Made by a program: the position numbers and the translations under genes. From Candidatus Roseilinea sp. (GTDB taxonomy: Bacteria; Chloroflexota; Anaerolineae; J036; Brachytrichaceae), in contig AP024676.1 in assembly GCA_025998955.1 (NCBI GenBank), forward strand, positions 1,860,001 through 1,924,000: a stretch of 64,000 bases of DNA, in the 5' to 3' direction. Positions 48,273 through 57,693 of the stretch are shown one piece after another; position 1 is the first letter of the stretch; each line of letters begins with the position of its first letter. The notes beneath the pieces were generated by a model. It did no database searches. It was given only the letters and a program-made list of their open reading frames with translations, and had not been told where the DNA came from.

Positions 48273-49328
48273 ATGCACATCTCAGAACTCGACTACGAAC
48301 TGCCGCCGGAGCTGATCGCGCAGCACCCGGTCGAGCCGCGGGATGCATCGCGCCTGTTGGTGTGCGACCGCGCAACGCAGACGCATCAGCACCGGCATTT
48401 CTATGACCTGCCGGAATTTCTGCGCCCCGGTGACCTGCTCGTCGCCAACGATACGAGCGTGATCAATGCCCGGTTGCACGGCCGCAAGCCAACCGGCGGC
48501 CAGGTAGAAGTGTTGCTCCTGCGCAAACTGGACGATGTGACGTGGGAGGCGCTGGTCGGCGGGCGCAACGTGCGGCAGATCGTCTTCCCAGCAGTCGAAA
48601 GCGATGGGGTACGAATCAGCGCCGAAGCCGTCGCGCGTCCCGGCGAGGCCGTCGTCACCGTGCGCTTCAGCGAGCCGATCGAGCCATACCTCGATGTCTT
48701 GGGCGAAACGCCGTTACCACCCTACATCCATGAGAAGCTGAGCGATCCATCGCGCTACCAGACCGTCTATGCGCGCGTGGCCGGCTCGGCGGCTGCGCCG
48801 ACGGCCGGCTTGCATTTCACGCCGCAATTGCTCGAACGCATACAGGCGATGGGTGTGCAGATTGCCTTCGTCACCCTACACGTCGGCCTGGACACGTTCA
48901 AGCCGATCGAAGAAGAGACGGTGGAAGCGCACAAGATTCACACCGAGTGGTGCGAGCTACCGCCGGCCACGGCCGATGCAATCGGCTCAGCGCGCACGAG
49001 AGGCGGGCGGGTCATCGCCGTGGGAACGACGAGCGCGCGGGTGCTGGAAACGTGGGGCTTGGCAAGTCGGGAATGGGCTGCGGCAGAAAGACTCCCCACT
49101 CCCCACGCCTCACCTGCCTACCGGGGTTTCACCAGCCTGTACATCACACCCGGCTATCAATGGAAGGTGGTGGACGCGCTCATCACCAACTTTCACCTGC
49201 CGCGCAGCACGCTGCTGGCGATGATCGGTGCGTTCATGGGGATGGACTTCATGCGCTGCACCTACGCGTTGGCGATTCGGGAACGCTACCGCTTCTACTC
49301 GTTTGGCGACGCCATGCTGATCTTGTAA
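48273..49328 (+). CDS. queA: S-adenosylmethionine:tRNA ribosyltransferase-isomerase
   Basis: A 351-residue QueA, which transfers the ribosyl moiety of SAM to preQ1-modified tRNA to form epoxyqueuosine. Conserved blocks include YELPPELIAQHPVEPRDASRL, GDLLVANDTSVINARLHGRK, AAPTAGLHFTP, FVTLHVGLDTFKPI and NFHLPRSTLLAMIGAFMG. TACAAA ends 6 nt before ATG 48273, suggesting a leaderless start. Residues about 260-282, in the variable loop after VGTTSARVLETW, are encoded by a heptamer array (49054-49118). Other queuosine genes are not nearby. Confidence 0.94.
   Translation: MHISELDYELPPELIAQHPVEPRDASRLLVCDRATQTHQHRHFYDLPEFLRPGDLLVANDTSVINARLHGRKPTGGQVEVLLLRKLDDVTWEALVGGRNVRQIVFPAVESDGVRISAEAVARPGEAVVTVRFSEPIEPYLDVLGETPLPPYIHEKLSDPSRYQTVYARVAGSAAAPTAGLHFTPQLLERIQAMGVQIAFVTLHVGLDTFKPIEEETVEAHKIHTEWCELPPATADAIGSARTRGGRVIAVGTTSARVLETWGLASREWAAAERLPTPHASPAYRGFTSLYITPGYQWKVVDALITNFHLPRSTLLAMIGAFMGMDFMRCTYALAIRERYRFYSFGDAMLIL
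49054..49118. repeat. queA: Heptamer array with mirrored arms inside queA
   Basis: Left units GGGGCTT, GGCAAGT, CGGGAAT; right units ACTCCCC twice, ACGCCTC, ACCTGCC. The right half is roughly the reverse complement of the left in style. It encodes a non-conserved loop ending RLPTPHASPAY. Confidence 0.55.
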
Positions 49329-49417
49329 CCCATCATCGGGGCTTGCCTATGCTTACCGGTGAAAGCCCGTAGAATGTAGGCCATTCGAAAAACTACAACC
49401 GAATAAGGAGAACACAC

Positions 49418-49843
49418 ATGGCTGTATCGAAAGCTGAAGCGACCTGGCGCGGCACGTTGAAGGAAGGGGCCGGTGAGATGTCCGTGGGCACGGGCTTCAT
49501 CAAGCAGGCGCCGTTCACGTTCGCCTCGCGCTTCGAAGGCGACGCCAAAGGCACCAACCCGGAAGAACTGATCGGCGCGGCGCACGCCGGCTGCTTCTCG
49601 ATGTTCCTCTCGGCGCAGCTCACCAACGCCGGCTTCACGCCGACGCGCATCCACACGACCGCGACGGTGCACTTGGAAGCCGGCCCGACGATCGCCAAGA
49701 TCGAGCTGGAGACCGAAGCCGAGGTACCCGGCCTGGACGAGCAGACTTTCATGGAGAAGGTGGAAGTCTCCAAGCAGAACTGCCCGGTCTCGAAGGCACT
49801 GGCTGCCGTGCCGGAAGTGACCGTCAAAGCGCAGCTGGTCTAA
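49418..49843 (+). CDS. osmC: OsmC-family peroxiredoxin
   Basis: A 141-residue OsmC/Ohr-type thiol peroxidase that reduces organic hydroperoxides. The two reactive cysteines are in AAHAGCFSMFLS (Cys59) and SKQNCPVSKAL (Cys122); the order and spacing fit OsmC better than Ohr. The start has AAGGAG 9 nt upstream of ATG 49418. TAGAAT at 49371-49376 could be a -10 box, giving a normal leader, in contrast to several leaderless neighbours. It appears monocistronic. Confidence 0.92.
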   Translation: MAVSKAEATWRGTLKEGAGEMSVGTGFIKQAPFTFASRFEGDAKGTNPEELIGAAHAGCFSMFLSAQLTNAGFTPTRIHTTATVHLEAGPTIAKIELETEAEVPGLDEQTFMEKVEVSKQNCPVSKALAAVPEVTVKAQLV

Positions 49844-49934
49844 CGCGATTCACGAGGGCGCAAGGGATCGGCGACTTGTGCCCTCTGTCACACTGGCACG
49901 CCGATCTATTCGTCGCACTCCACGAAGAGACGAG

Positions 49935-50744
49935 ATGAACCCCACTCGACATCCATCCTCATCTGAAATCGCGAGTTTCTTCAACGAGCATGGCTACTAC
50001 CTCGCCCGCGGCGTGTTCTCGCCGGACGAGGTGGCCGAGCTGGAACGCGACTTCGACCGCATCGTCCAGCAACTGATGCGCAGCGAGGAGCAGATCAACG
50101 CGCGCTGGAAAGGGCCGGAAGTGGAGAAGCTCGGCGCGCTCGATACGATCGTGTATCACACCCATCAGGTGCAGCAGTACTCGGCAGTTTGGCATCGCGC
50201 CTTGCTGCACGACCGGTTCCTCGACATCGCCGAGGCGATCCTAGGTCCGGACATCGTGCTTCATCACACCAAGCTCTTTCACAAGCCGGCGGAGAAGGGC
50301 GCGCCCTTCCCGATGCATCAGGACTGGCCATACTTCCCGACGGAGAAGGACACCATGATGGCCGGCGTCATCCACGTCTCCGACGCCACCGACGAGATGG
50401 GCTGCTTTCGCGTGTATCCCGGCAGCCACAAACGCGGGCGGATGACCGGAACGTGGGGGCAGTCAGTCTCCGAGATCCTGCTGAACGAATATCCGATCGA
50501 GAAAGCGACGGTAGTCGAGGCGCAGGCCGGCGACGTGCTGTTCTTCCACTACTTCACCGTTCACGGTTCGATGCCCAACCGGTCGAACAAGGTGCGCAAG
50601 ACGGTGCTGGTGCAAATGCACGCCGGCGACGACCGCGTGGAAGAGGGCAACATGCACCCGAACGAGGCGCTGGTGCTGCGCGGCTGGAACTATCACATGA
50701 CGCGCGACCGAGCAAACCGCGCGGAGGTTATGCTGAACCGGTAA
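49935..50744 (+). CDS. Phytanoyl-CoA dioxygenase family protein
   Basis: A 269-residue Fe(II)/2-oxoglutarate-dependent oxygenase. The facial triad is visible as the HxD in FPMHQDWPYFP and the distal His in HYFTVHGSMPN, with the 2-oxoglutarate-binding Arg likely in NRSNKVRKTV. A short conserved N-terminus (FFNEHGYYLARGVFSPDEV) matches the family. It hydroxylates an unknown small molecule. ATG 49935 is used, the first Met before the domain; the upstream frame adds no conserved residues. Confidence 0.87.
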   Translation: MNPTRHPSSSEIASFFNEHGYYLARGVFSPDEVAELERDFDRIVQQLMRSEEQINARWKGPEVEKLGALDTIVYHTHQVQQYSAVWHRALLHDRFLDIAEAILGPDIVLHHTKLFHKPAEKGAPFPMHQDWPYFPTEKDTMMAGVIHVSDATDEMGCFRVYPGSHKRGRMTGTWGQSVSEILLNEYPIEKATVVEAQAGDVLFFHYFTVHGSMPNRSNKVRKTVLVQMHAGDDRVEEGNMHPNEALVLRGWNYHMTRDRANRAEVMLNR

Positions 50745-50853
50745 CGTCGCTTTGGGGCATAGCGCTGGGGCAGTGTATAAGCTGTGGACGGAGCCGTTGC
50801 ACTCGGAGCGAATTCGTGCGAGGGGGATAACGACAAACTTGGAGGTAAACACT

Positions 50854-53003
50854 ATGAAACTGAAACAAAGATCGAAGCTGATTGCGCTGCCGCTTGCAGC
50901 AGCGTTGGCGTTGGCAGCGTTGATGCCATCGCTTGCGCTCTCGCCGGGCGCGCCGCCGCAAGCGGATCCGGCGCAAGCGGCGACAAGCACGCCCGTGCCC
51001 CTGAAGGCGGTCAGCACGGATGATCTTGCCAAGGTCAAGTCCACTGGCAAGCTACTCGTGGGCGTCTCTGCCGACTATCCGCCTTACGAGTATTACGACA
51101 GCAACTTTAAGATTGACGGTTTCGATCCCGCGCTGATCCGAGACCTGGGTAGGCGCATTGGGGCGAAGGAAGTCGAGCTGAGCGATTTCGCTTTCGAGGG
51201 GTTGCTCACTGCGCTGCGACTCGGCCAGGTGGATGTGGCGATCTCTGCCATCGCTGTGACGTCGGAGTGGATTTCACCAACGTGTACTTCATCGGCGCTG
51301 ATGCTGTCCTGGCAACCAGGAGGTATCCAGCCGACAAACTGGGTTCGCTCAGCGAGTTGGCCAACAAGCGCGTGGCAGCGCAACGCGGCACGGTCTACGC
51401 TTCGTTCCTGCAGAAGAACCTAGTGGACAAGGGGTTAGCCAAGGCAACCGACATCTTCCTCTACCAGGACATTGACGCCGCTATCCGCGACTTGAAGGCC
51501 GGCAAGTTCGACTTGTTGATGATGGATCGTCTGCCGGCACGGAACTTCGCGAAGTCAGACGCCGGGCTCAAGGTCGTCGGCGAGGGGTTCACGCCGGAGC
51601 GCTTCGCCATCGCGGTGCGCAGGGGATCCAATCTGCGCGCGGCGCTGAACGAGGCGCTGACGCAAGCGCAGAACGATGGCACGGTGGCCAAACTGATTAG
51701 CCAGTATCTCAAACTCAAACCCGACGAAATCGAACCAGTCCCGACGCCTGATACCACGACTTCGTCTGTTACGCCGCTCGGCGGAGAAGTCACTGGCGGC
51801 TGTGTGTTCGGTGCGACATATGTGACGGACCTGAACGTGCCCGACGGGACGCAATTCCAACCCGGCCAGTCGTTCCAGAAAGGCTGGCGATTGCAGAACG
51901 CCGGCAACTGCGATTGGCAGCCTAACTTCTTCCTTGACTTTGCGTTCGGCAATACGCCTGCGGCGCGCATGGGCGGCCAGCCGACGCGCGTCGGCCGGGT
52001 CGTCAAGCCCGGCGGCACAGCCGATGTCAGCGTCAACCTAGTTGCGCCTGGATTGCCTGGCACTTACCAGGGCTTCTGGCAAATTTACGATGCGAGCGGT
52101 GTGCCCTTCGGGGAGCGCGTGTGGGTGCAGATCGTCGTGCCTGGCGCACCTACCCCCGTGCCGCCGCCCCTGCCCACGCCGATACCCGGCATCAGCTTCA
52201 GCGCCAACCCCACCGTCATCTCCCAGGGCCAGTGCACCACCTTCTCCTGGAGCGTCCAAGGCGTCCAGGGCGTGTGGTTCTTCCCCCAAGACCAGCCCTG
52301 GCAGAACTACGGCGTCCCCGGCGTCAGCTCCCAGCAGGCCTGCCCACAACAGACCACCACCTACTTCCTGCGCGTGCAGTTCAACGACGGCACCGTCCGC
52401 CAGCAGCAGATCACCATCACCGTCAACCCTGCCGTCAGCGGCCCGGTGATCGAACGCTTCACCGCCGACCCCGCCCAGATCACCCTCGGCCAGACCGTCA
52501 ACATCCAGTGGCAGGTGAGCGGCGGCGTCACCCGCATCGCCATCCTGCGCAACGGGGCAGCCGTCTGGGACGGCGCGCCGACGACCGGCTCGTATAACGA
52601 CGTGCCACAGAGCGCCGGCTCGGTGACCTACGCCATCCAGGCGTTCGACGCGGGCGGCCAGGCGGTGCAGACCTCGCGGACGGTGATCGTGGGCGATCCG
52701 GGGTCACAGCCGCCGGTGATCAACGCCTTCCGGGTGGAGCCGGCGCTGGTCAGGCCGGGGAGCTGCGTGCTGATCAGCTGGGATGCCGGCGGTGGGACGA
52801 CGCTGGTGCGGATCTACCGGAACTACGTCACGGAGACGGAGCTGGCGATAGACGGGACGAAGGTGCAGGGCTCGGGGTTGCAGGACTGCTTGCCGCCCGA
52901 CGCCATCGGCTCGGTGGGTTATCGCATGCTTGCGTTCAACGCTCAGGGCCAGTCGGTCAGCCGCGACGTCGTCATCACGATCGCTATGCCGATGCCGCGC
53001 TGA
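50854..53003 (+). pseudogene. Solute-binding (SBP_bac_3) plus Ig-like repeat protein, frameshifted
   Basis: ATG 50854 (GGAGG 8 nt upstream) opens a signal peptide and an SBP_bac_3 domain (LLVGVSADYPPYEYYD). The frame breaks at about 51266 after AISAIAVTSE and resumes in another frame at VDFTNVYFIGADAV. Related proteins have four to six residues between these segments, so a deletion of about 10-13 nt is likely. The second frame (51267-53003) completes the binding domain, then has an NBR1-type Ig-like domain (about 51800-52140) and three further Ig-like repeats. Without the shift it would be a ~720-residue extracytoplasmic amino-acid-binding-type sensor with a beta-sandwich stalk. It could also be a sequencing or assembly error. 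Confidence 0.8.
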
Positions 53004-53335
53004 GCGATGTCATGCATAGTTCCAGACATTGAGGAGTTCAATCACAAGAAGCCGAGTGTGGACTCGGCTTCTCGTGTTGATGCAGCTTGGGTATAGCCCG
53101 CAAGCGTACTAACGAACGATAAACGGATCAACCGGGCTGCTCGCTCAACGCAGCAAGCGGCTGCAGCCGGTTGCGCGCCTATTCCATCGAGCGATTTGCC
53201 CGCTCGCTCGAGCGCCTGTGTCGGTTGGTGTTGTGTGAACTGGGCTGAGTGCTATGCAACGCAACCGATTACGCTCGCACATAGGCCGGTTTGCACACCA
53301 GCAACCCCTCGACGAGTCCGCCAGAGGAATAGGCC
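53004..53335. terminator. Gap with hairpin after SBP-Ig gene
   Basis: The only structure seen in this 332-bp gap is a perfect 10-bp stem, AGAAGCCGAG (53047-53056) and CTCGGCTTCT (53063-53072), 43 bp past the stop. It may terminate the upstream gene, though the T-run is poor. Confidence 0.55.
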
Positions 53336-53893
53336 TCAGCGGAACCACTTGAACTCGCCGGTGTATTCGTGGCGGTGGACACACTTCGGGTCGGCGTTGG
53401 GGGTGAACTCGCGCAGCATCACCAGCGACTTCTCGTCCAGGAAGGTCACGGTCATCGTCACCACGCCGTCGTTGATCGAACTCGGACCGGCGAAGCGATA
53501 CGTGTTGGGCGCAATGCGCGCCATCCCATACGGCCGAGGCTCCTGGTTCTTCCACTCCAGCCCATCATCGGTCGGCGTGATCTGTACTAGCCCGTACACC
53601 GGCAGGATGGCCCCGCCGGCGCATTCGCCGAGCGTCTCGCCTGGGCTGATCTTGGTGTCCCACACCGAGCGCTGACGCGGCAGGAGATCTTGCCCGGCAG
53701 GCGAGGCTGGCTGTGCCGATGTCGGCGTTGGCTCCGGCGTCGCCGTGGGGACGAGGGTAGACGTCGGCGCCGGTATCGCCGTAGGAGGCGGTGTCGGCGT
53801 CGGGACGGGCGTCGCAGCCGGCGCAGCGCTACAGGCGGCCAGACCGAGCACCAGGACGCTTGCCATCAATGCGCGTCGCGAAAGGCTGAACAT
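53336..53893 (-). CDS. Predicted lipoprotein, function unknown
   Basis: A 185-residue lipoprotein. The signal ends in LVLGLAAC (lipobox) and is followed by a ~40-residue Thr/Pro/Ala linker and a globular domain (QRSVWDTKISPGETLGECAG to the C-terminus) with two Cys. The domain is short, beta-rich and was not matched to a family. TAGAAT (minus strand, 53906-53901) stands 7 nt before ATG 53893, a leaderless-type start. The 329-bp gap to the next gene (53894-54222) shows nothing else recognisable. Confidence 0.7.
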   Translation of the reverse strand: MFSLSRRALMASVLVLGLAACSAAPAATPVPTPTPPPTAIPAPTSTLVPTATPEPTPTSAQPASPAGQDLLPRQRSVWDTKISPGETLGECAGGAILPVYGLVQITPTDDGLEWKNQEPRPYGMARIAPNTYRFAGPSSINDGVVTMTVTFLDEKSLVMLREFTPNADPKCVHRHEYTGEFKWFR

Positions 53894-54222
53894 GAGCGCG
53901 ATTCTACTTTGGTAACACACGATGCGGCAGACCGCACAACGCCGCCTTACAGCTCAAAGTCACGGTCAACTTGGGTCAAGTCACCTCCGCAGACCGGACC
54001 ACAGTCGCTCTTCGGCGACTGTGCTGTGCGTAGCGCGATTGCCAATCGCCGCGCGCGACATGAGTTTGGTAACATTCCCAAGTGCTGCCGATACGGCTGA
54101 CGCCTGCCGACTTCGGCACATCGTTGAGCGTCAGGCAACTGAACGTCAAGGTCGCGCGATCACTTTGCGTTACAACCCCTGGCCTGAGCGCTCGAGAAAG
54201 CGACAGGAGAAGTGAAGACTGG

Positions 54223-55353
54223 ATGAGTAGATCTATCGCGCATCGCGTCGTCGCTGCGGTCGCTGCGGTTGCCCTGGCGATCCCCGCCGGAGGGATCGCA
54301 GGCACGGCAACGGCAGCGCCACGCGCCATCAACTTTTTGTGCGGCGACTCGCAGACGCCACAGGTGATGATTGACATTGACGGCACATTCGCCCGCCGTG
54401 ACAACAGTTGGCAGTCGCCTGAGATCGGTCGTATGTTGAAGTTCCAGTGCTACCCGGCACTAGGCCGAGATGCCGCGGGCGAGTGGATTCTTGTGCCCTA
54501 TGGCAGCACGCGCGCCTGGGTAAACAAGAGCGCGGTGCGCTTTGCGGACGGCATGAGCATTGATCAGTTGCCACCGGCCAATCAAGCGCCGCCGGCCCCG
54601 CCGCCCAAGCGTTTGCGCCTGCCCGGCGTGCCCACCCTCACCCCAAAGGTGCAGCAGTTGTATCGCGACGCAGTGCGCGCCGGCCGGACGCCCGGCATGG
54701 TCGCGGTGATCGGCGACTGCAACTCCGAGCATCCCGTGTATTTCGGCCGCTTCGGGGCCGGCGCGTTCGACCTGACCCCCTACCCCGAGCTGCAGAAAAC
54801 CGCGCAGGCCTTTGCGGCCTCCTTCAAGCGCGTCAGCGTCGCCACCAGCGGCAGCTTCAACGCCGCGATGGCGTTCGACCCGACCTGGTCCGACCCGAAG
54901 CAGTGTAAAAGCGACGAGGGACCATTGCCCTGCGAGTTGCGCCTGTCCAACGCCAGCGTGCTGCTGATCTCGCTGGGCACAGGCGACACGTTCACCTGGC
55001 GCGACTTCGAGGCGCACTACAAGGCCATTATCGAATACGCGCTGGCCAGAAAGGTCGTGCCGGTGCTGATGACCAAAGCCGACGCGCTGGAGACGAAGCA
55101 GGGCGGCGCGCCGGCCGACTACATCAACAGCGTGGTGCGCAGGCTGGGCGCGCAGTATGGCTTGCCGGTGATTGACTTCGCGCTGGCAGCGCGCCAGTTG
55201 CCCAACGGTGGATTGGCCATCGAGCACAACGACAACTTGCAGAAGATCGAGCCGTTCCATGTGAACGAAGTGGGCATGGACGCCCGCATCCTCCTCACCC
55301 TGCAAACGCTGGCGCAGTTCCCCGCCATTGCGCCGCCGGCCCGCAGGCGATGA
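54223..55353 (+). CDS. Secreted SGNH-like protein, tandem copy 1
   Basis: A 376-residue exported protein. The signal peptide is VVAAVAAVALAIPAGGIAGTATA. An SH3-like beta domain (about 40-110) with two Cys precedes a proline linker and an SGNH/GDSL-like domain (about 140-370). The nucleophile motif reads AVIGDCNSEHP, with Cys where the family has Ser. The block-V histidine is in IEPFHVNEVG without the usual Asp three residues earlier. Other shared blocks are CELRLSNASVLLISLGTGD and VVPVLMTKADALET. Its stop overlaps the next paralogue as ATGA. Esterase activity is doubtful given the substitutions. Confidence 0.8.
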   Translation: MSRSIAHRVVAAVAAVALAIPAGGIAGTATAAPRAINFLCGDSQTPQVMIDIDGTFARRDNSWQSPEIGRMLKFQCYPALGRDAAGEWILVPYGSTRAWVNKSAVRFADGMSIDQLPPANQAPPAPPPKRLRLPGVPTLTPKVQQLYRDAVRAGRTPGMVAVIGDCNSEHPVYFGRFGAGAFDLTPYPELQKTAQAFAASFKRVSVATSGSFNAAMAFDPTWSDPKQCKSDEGPLPCELRLSNASVLLISLGTGDTFTWRDFEAHYKAIIEYALARKVVPVLMTKADALETKQGGAPADYINSVVRRLGAQYGLPVIDFALAARQLPNGGLAIEHNDNLQKIEPFHVNEVGMDARILLTLQTLAQFPAIAPPARRR

Positions 55354-56456
55354 GCGGCACATCGTTCGCCATGCATTTGCACAAGACATTCGCCCTGTGC
55401 CTTGGGTTCGGGCTGGCCATTGCGGCCGGTTTTGTCCCCGCCGGAGCGCAGGGGCCGGCGCCGGCCAAAATCACCATTACGGCGGAACAGGTGTGGCTGC
55501 GCCGCGCGCCGAGCCTGACGGCGGGCAACTCCCTGCCGGTGGACAAAGGCCAGTTCTACGACGTGATCGGACGCACGGCAGACAACACGTGGTGGCAACT
55601 GGCCGTGCCGGGCGCGGATAAGTCCGCAGGCACTTGGCTGCTGGCCAATCTCGGCGCGCTCTACGCCGGCGACCTGAGCGCTGCGCCGGTGATCAGCGCG
55701 GCGTTGAAGCCGGCCCCATCCACCACGCCTCGCAGGCGCGCAGCGCGCGCGGCGCCATTTCCGGCCTGGATTCCGCGCATCACCCCTCAGCAACGCGCCA
55801 TCTGGCAGAACAGCGTGCGGGCCGGCAAAGACCTGAACACCTTCACCGTGGCCGGCGATTGCAACTCGCAGCCGTCGGTGTATCTGCGCCGGCTGGCCAG
55901 CGGCCAATTCGACGCCAGTGGGCTCGAGCCGAGGCTACAGGCGGTGGTGCAACGCTTCGCGCCGTCGTTCGGGCGGGTGAGCCTGGCAGCGCAGGGCGGG
56001 TTCGGCTCGCACTCGATGATGGATCCGACGTGGGCCGACGGCGCGCTATGCGGCACGACGAAGGGACCGTTCGAGTGCGAGTTGTGGGTTTCGCGCGCCA
56101 GCATCGTGTTCATCTCGCTCGGCACGCAGGAGCAATACTCTTGGCAAGACTTCGAGAAATACTACCGGCCGATGATCGAGCATGCCCTAAGCAAAGGCGT
56201 GTTACCGGTGCTGATGACCAAGGCCGACGACATCGAAACCGCCTCCGGCGCGCCCTCCGGCCACATCAACAGCGTCATCCGCAAGCTGGCGGACGAATAC
56301 GGCGTGCCACTGCTCGACTTCTGGTCTGCCACGCGCGAGCTGCCAAACAACGGTTTGATTGACGAAGGCGACAAAGACTTCCACCTCAGCTACGCCGGCA
56401 TGGACCGCAAGATCCTCGCCACGCTGCAGACGCTGGCCGCCCTCGTGGGCGAATGA
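55350..56456 (+). CDS. Secreted SGNH-like protein with SH3 domain, tandem copy 2
   Basis: A 368-residue paralogue of copy 1. The signal peptide is followed by a clear SH3_3 domain (EQVWLRRAPSLTAGN and FYDVIGRTADNTWWQL). The SGNH-like domain has TVAGDCNSQPSVYL, again with Cys at the nucleophile position, CELWVSRASIVFISLGTQE, GVLPVLMTKADDIET and DFHLSYAGMD. It starts at the ATG overlapping the copy-1 stop and is followed 27 bp later by copy 3. The three genes form one operon of surface proteins that bind or modify a wall polymer; this is inference. Confidence 0.82.
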   Translation: MSGTSFAMHLHKTFALCLGFGLAIAAGFVPAGAQGPAPAKITITAEQVWLRRAPSLTAGNSLPVDKGQFYDVIGRTADNTWWQLAVPGADKSAGTWLLANLGALYAGDLSAAPVISAALKPAPSTTPRRRAARAAPFPAWIPRITPQQRAIWQNSVRAGKDLNTFTVAGDCNSQPSVYLRRLASGQFDASGLEPRLQAVVQRFAPSFGRVSLAAQGGFGSHSMMDPTWADGALCGTTKGPFECELWVSRASIVFISLGTQEQYSWQDFEKYYRPMIEHALSKGVLPVLMTKADDIETASGAPSGHINSVIRKLADEYGVPLLDFWSATRELPNNGLIDEGDKDFHLSYAGMDRKILATLQTLAALVGE

Positions 56457-56483
56457 CCGGCACACCATCGCATCACACTCCGC

Positions 56484-57674
56484 ATGCTTCGATCCTGTGC
56501 ATCAATCTCGATCGCGTTGACGATGTGGATCGGATCGGCCCTCCCAGGGCCGATGCCCGCCCATGCCCAACAGGCGACCTTTCTGGCCACCTGGCAAAAC
56601 GCCTGGTTTCGTGCTGCGCCCAGCGTGATGGCGCCGAAGGTTGTGCCGGTGATCCAGGGCACGACTTATACCAACTGCGCGGTCAAGCAGGGTTAATTCG
56701 GCGCAATTGCGCGCGAAAGTTGCATCCAGCGAACCAGAGTTAGCCCGACTTGACTCGGCAATTGGTATTACAACGTCATCGGCCGCAGCGCGGACGGCCA
56801 ATGGCTGGCCCTGGCCGGCCCGAACTTTAAAGCGTGGCTACCGGCCGGCTTCGGTGAGATCACCGGCAGCCTGGCGGGTGTGCCGGTGATCAAGACCGCG
56901 CTGCCGCCCATGCCGAAGAACACCAACACTTCTCCGCTGCCCGAATGGATCGTGATGACGCCGCGCGGCAAACAGTTGTATCAGCGCGCCGTGAAGGCCG
57001 GCCGCGATCCACGCATGTTCACGGTCGCCGGCGACAGTAACTCGGCTTGGCAGCGCACCCTCGGCCGGATCGCCGCCGGCGTCTATGACTTCGGCGCGCA
57101 CGGTTATCTCAGGCCGATCGTCGCGCGCTTCGATCCATCGTTCGTGCGGGTGAGCGTAGCAGTTCAAGGTGGTGCGGGTGCCGTGGACATGTTCGACCCG
57201 GCGAAGGTAACCTCGCCCGATTGTCGCCCCGACGAAGGCATGTTCGCGTGCGAGCTGCGGGTGTCGCGCGCCAGCATCGTGTTTATCCAGCTCGGCACCG
57301 GCGACAAGTTCGCCTGGCGCGAGTTCGAAGCCAACATGCGCCGGATGATTGATCACGTGCTGGCCAACGATGTGCTGCCGGTGCTGATGACCAAGGCCGA
57401 CGATATGGAATCCATCCAAGGCGGCGCGAGCTTCAACTACATCAACGACGTTATCCGCAAACTGGCTGGTGAGTATCAGTTGCCGCTGGCCGACTTCTAC
57501 ACGGCTACCCGGTCGTTGCCCGTCATCCCCAATCCAGAGCTGCCCAAGCGACCCTTCACCCAGAACGGCTTGCTCGACGAATGGGGCTATTACTTCCACC
57601 TCTCCGAGGAAGGATTCGCGCTGAAGGTTTTGGCCAACCTAATGATCCTGGACGCACTCACGCGCGGGACGTGA
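56484..57674 (+). pseudogene. Secreted SGNH-like protein, tandem copy 3, interrupted by a MITE-like element
   Basis: The third paralogue. The signal peptide (SISIALTMWIGSALPGPMPAHA) and start of the SH3 domain are followed by an in-frame stop at about 56694 inside a 99-bp palindromic insertion (56669-56767). After the insertion the same frame resumes with YNVIGRSADGQW and continues through the SGNH-like domain: TVAGDSNSAW (the only copy with a canonical Ser), CELRVSRASIVFIQLGTGD, VLPVLMTKADDME and YYFHLSEEG. Removing 102 nt (element plus one TTA) gives GTTYNVIGR, aligning exactly with GQFYDVIGR of copy 2. An internal start around 56880 could still give a truncated, non-exported domain. Confidence 0.85.
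56669..56767. mobile_element. 99-bp palindromic MITE-like element
   Basis: Ends TACCAACTGC and GCAATTGGTA form terminal inverted repeats. Imperfect complementarity continues inward for about 30 nt on each side (GTCAAGCAGGGTTAA against GTCAAGTCGGGCTAA). TTA flanks both ends (56666-56668 and 56768-56770) as a likely target duplication. It has no coding capacity, so transposition would require an enzyme encoded elsewhere. Confidence 0.75.
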
Positions 57675-57693
57675 GTAATGCGGGCGCGAAGAG

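Noticed and set aside
56880-57674. Independent gene starting after the MITE-like element
   Set aside because: The frame is the continuation of the gene begun at 56484, with matching SH3 residues upstream of 56880, so it is treated as the 3' part of an interrupted gene.
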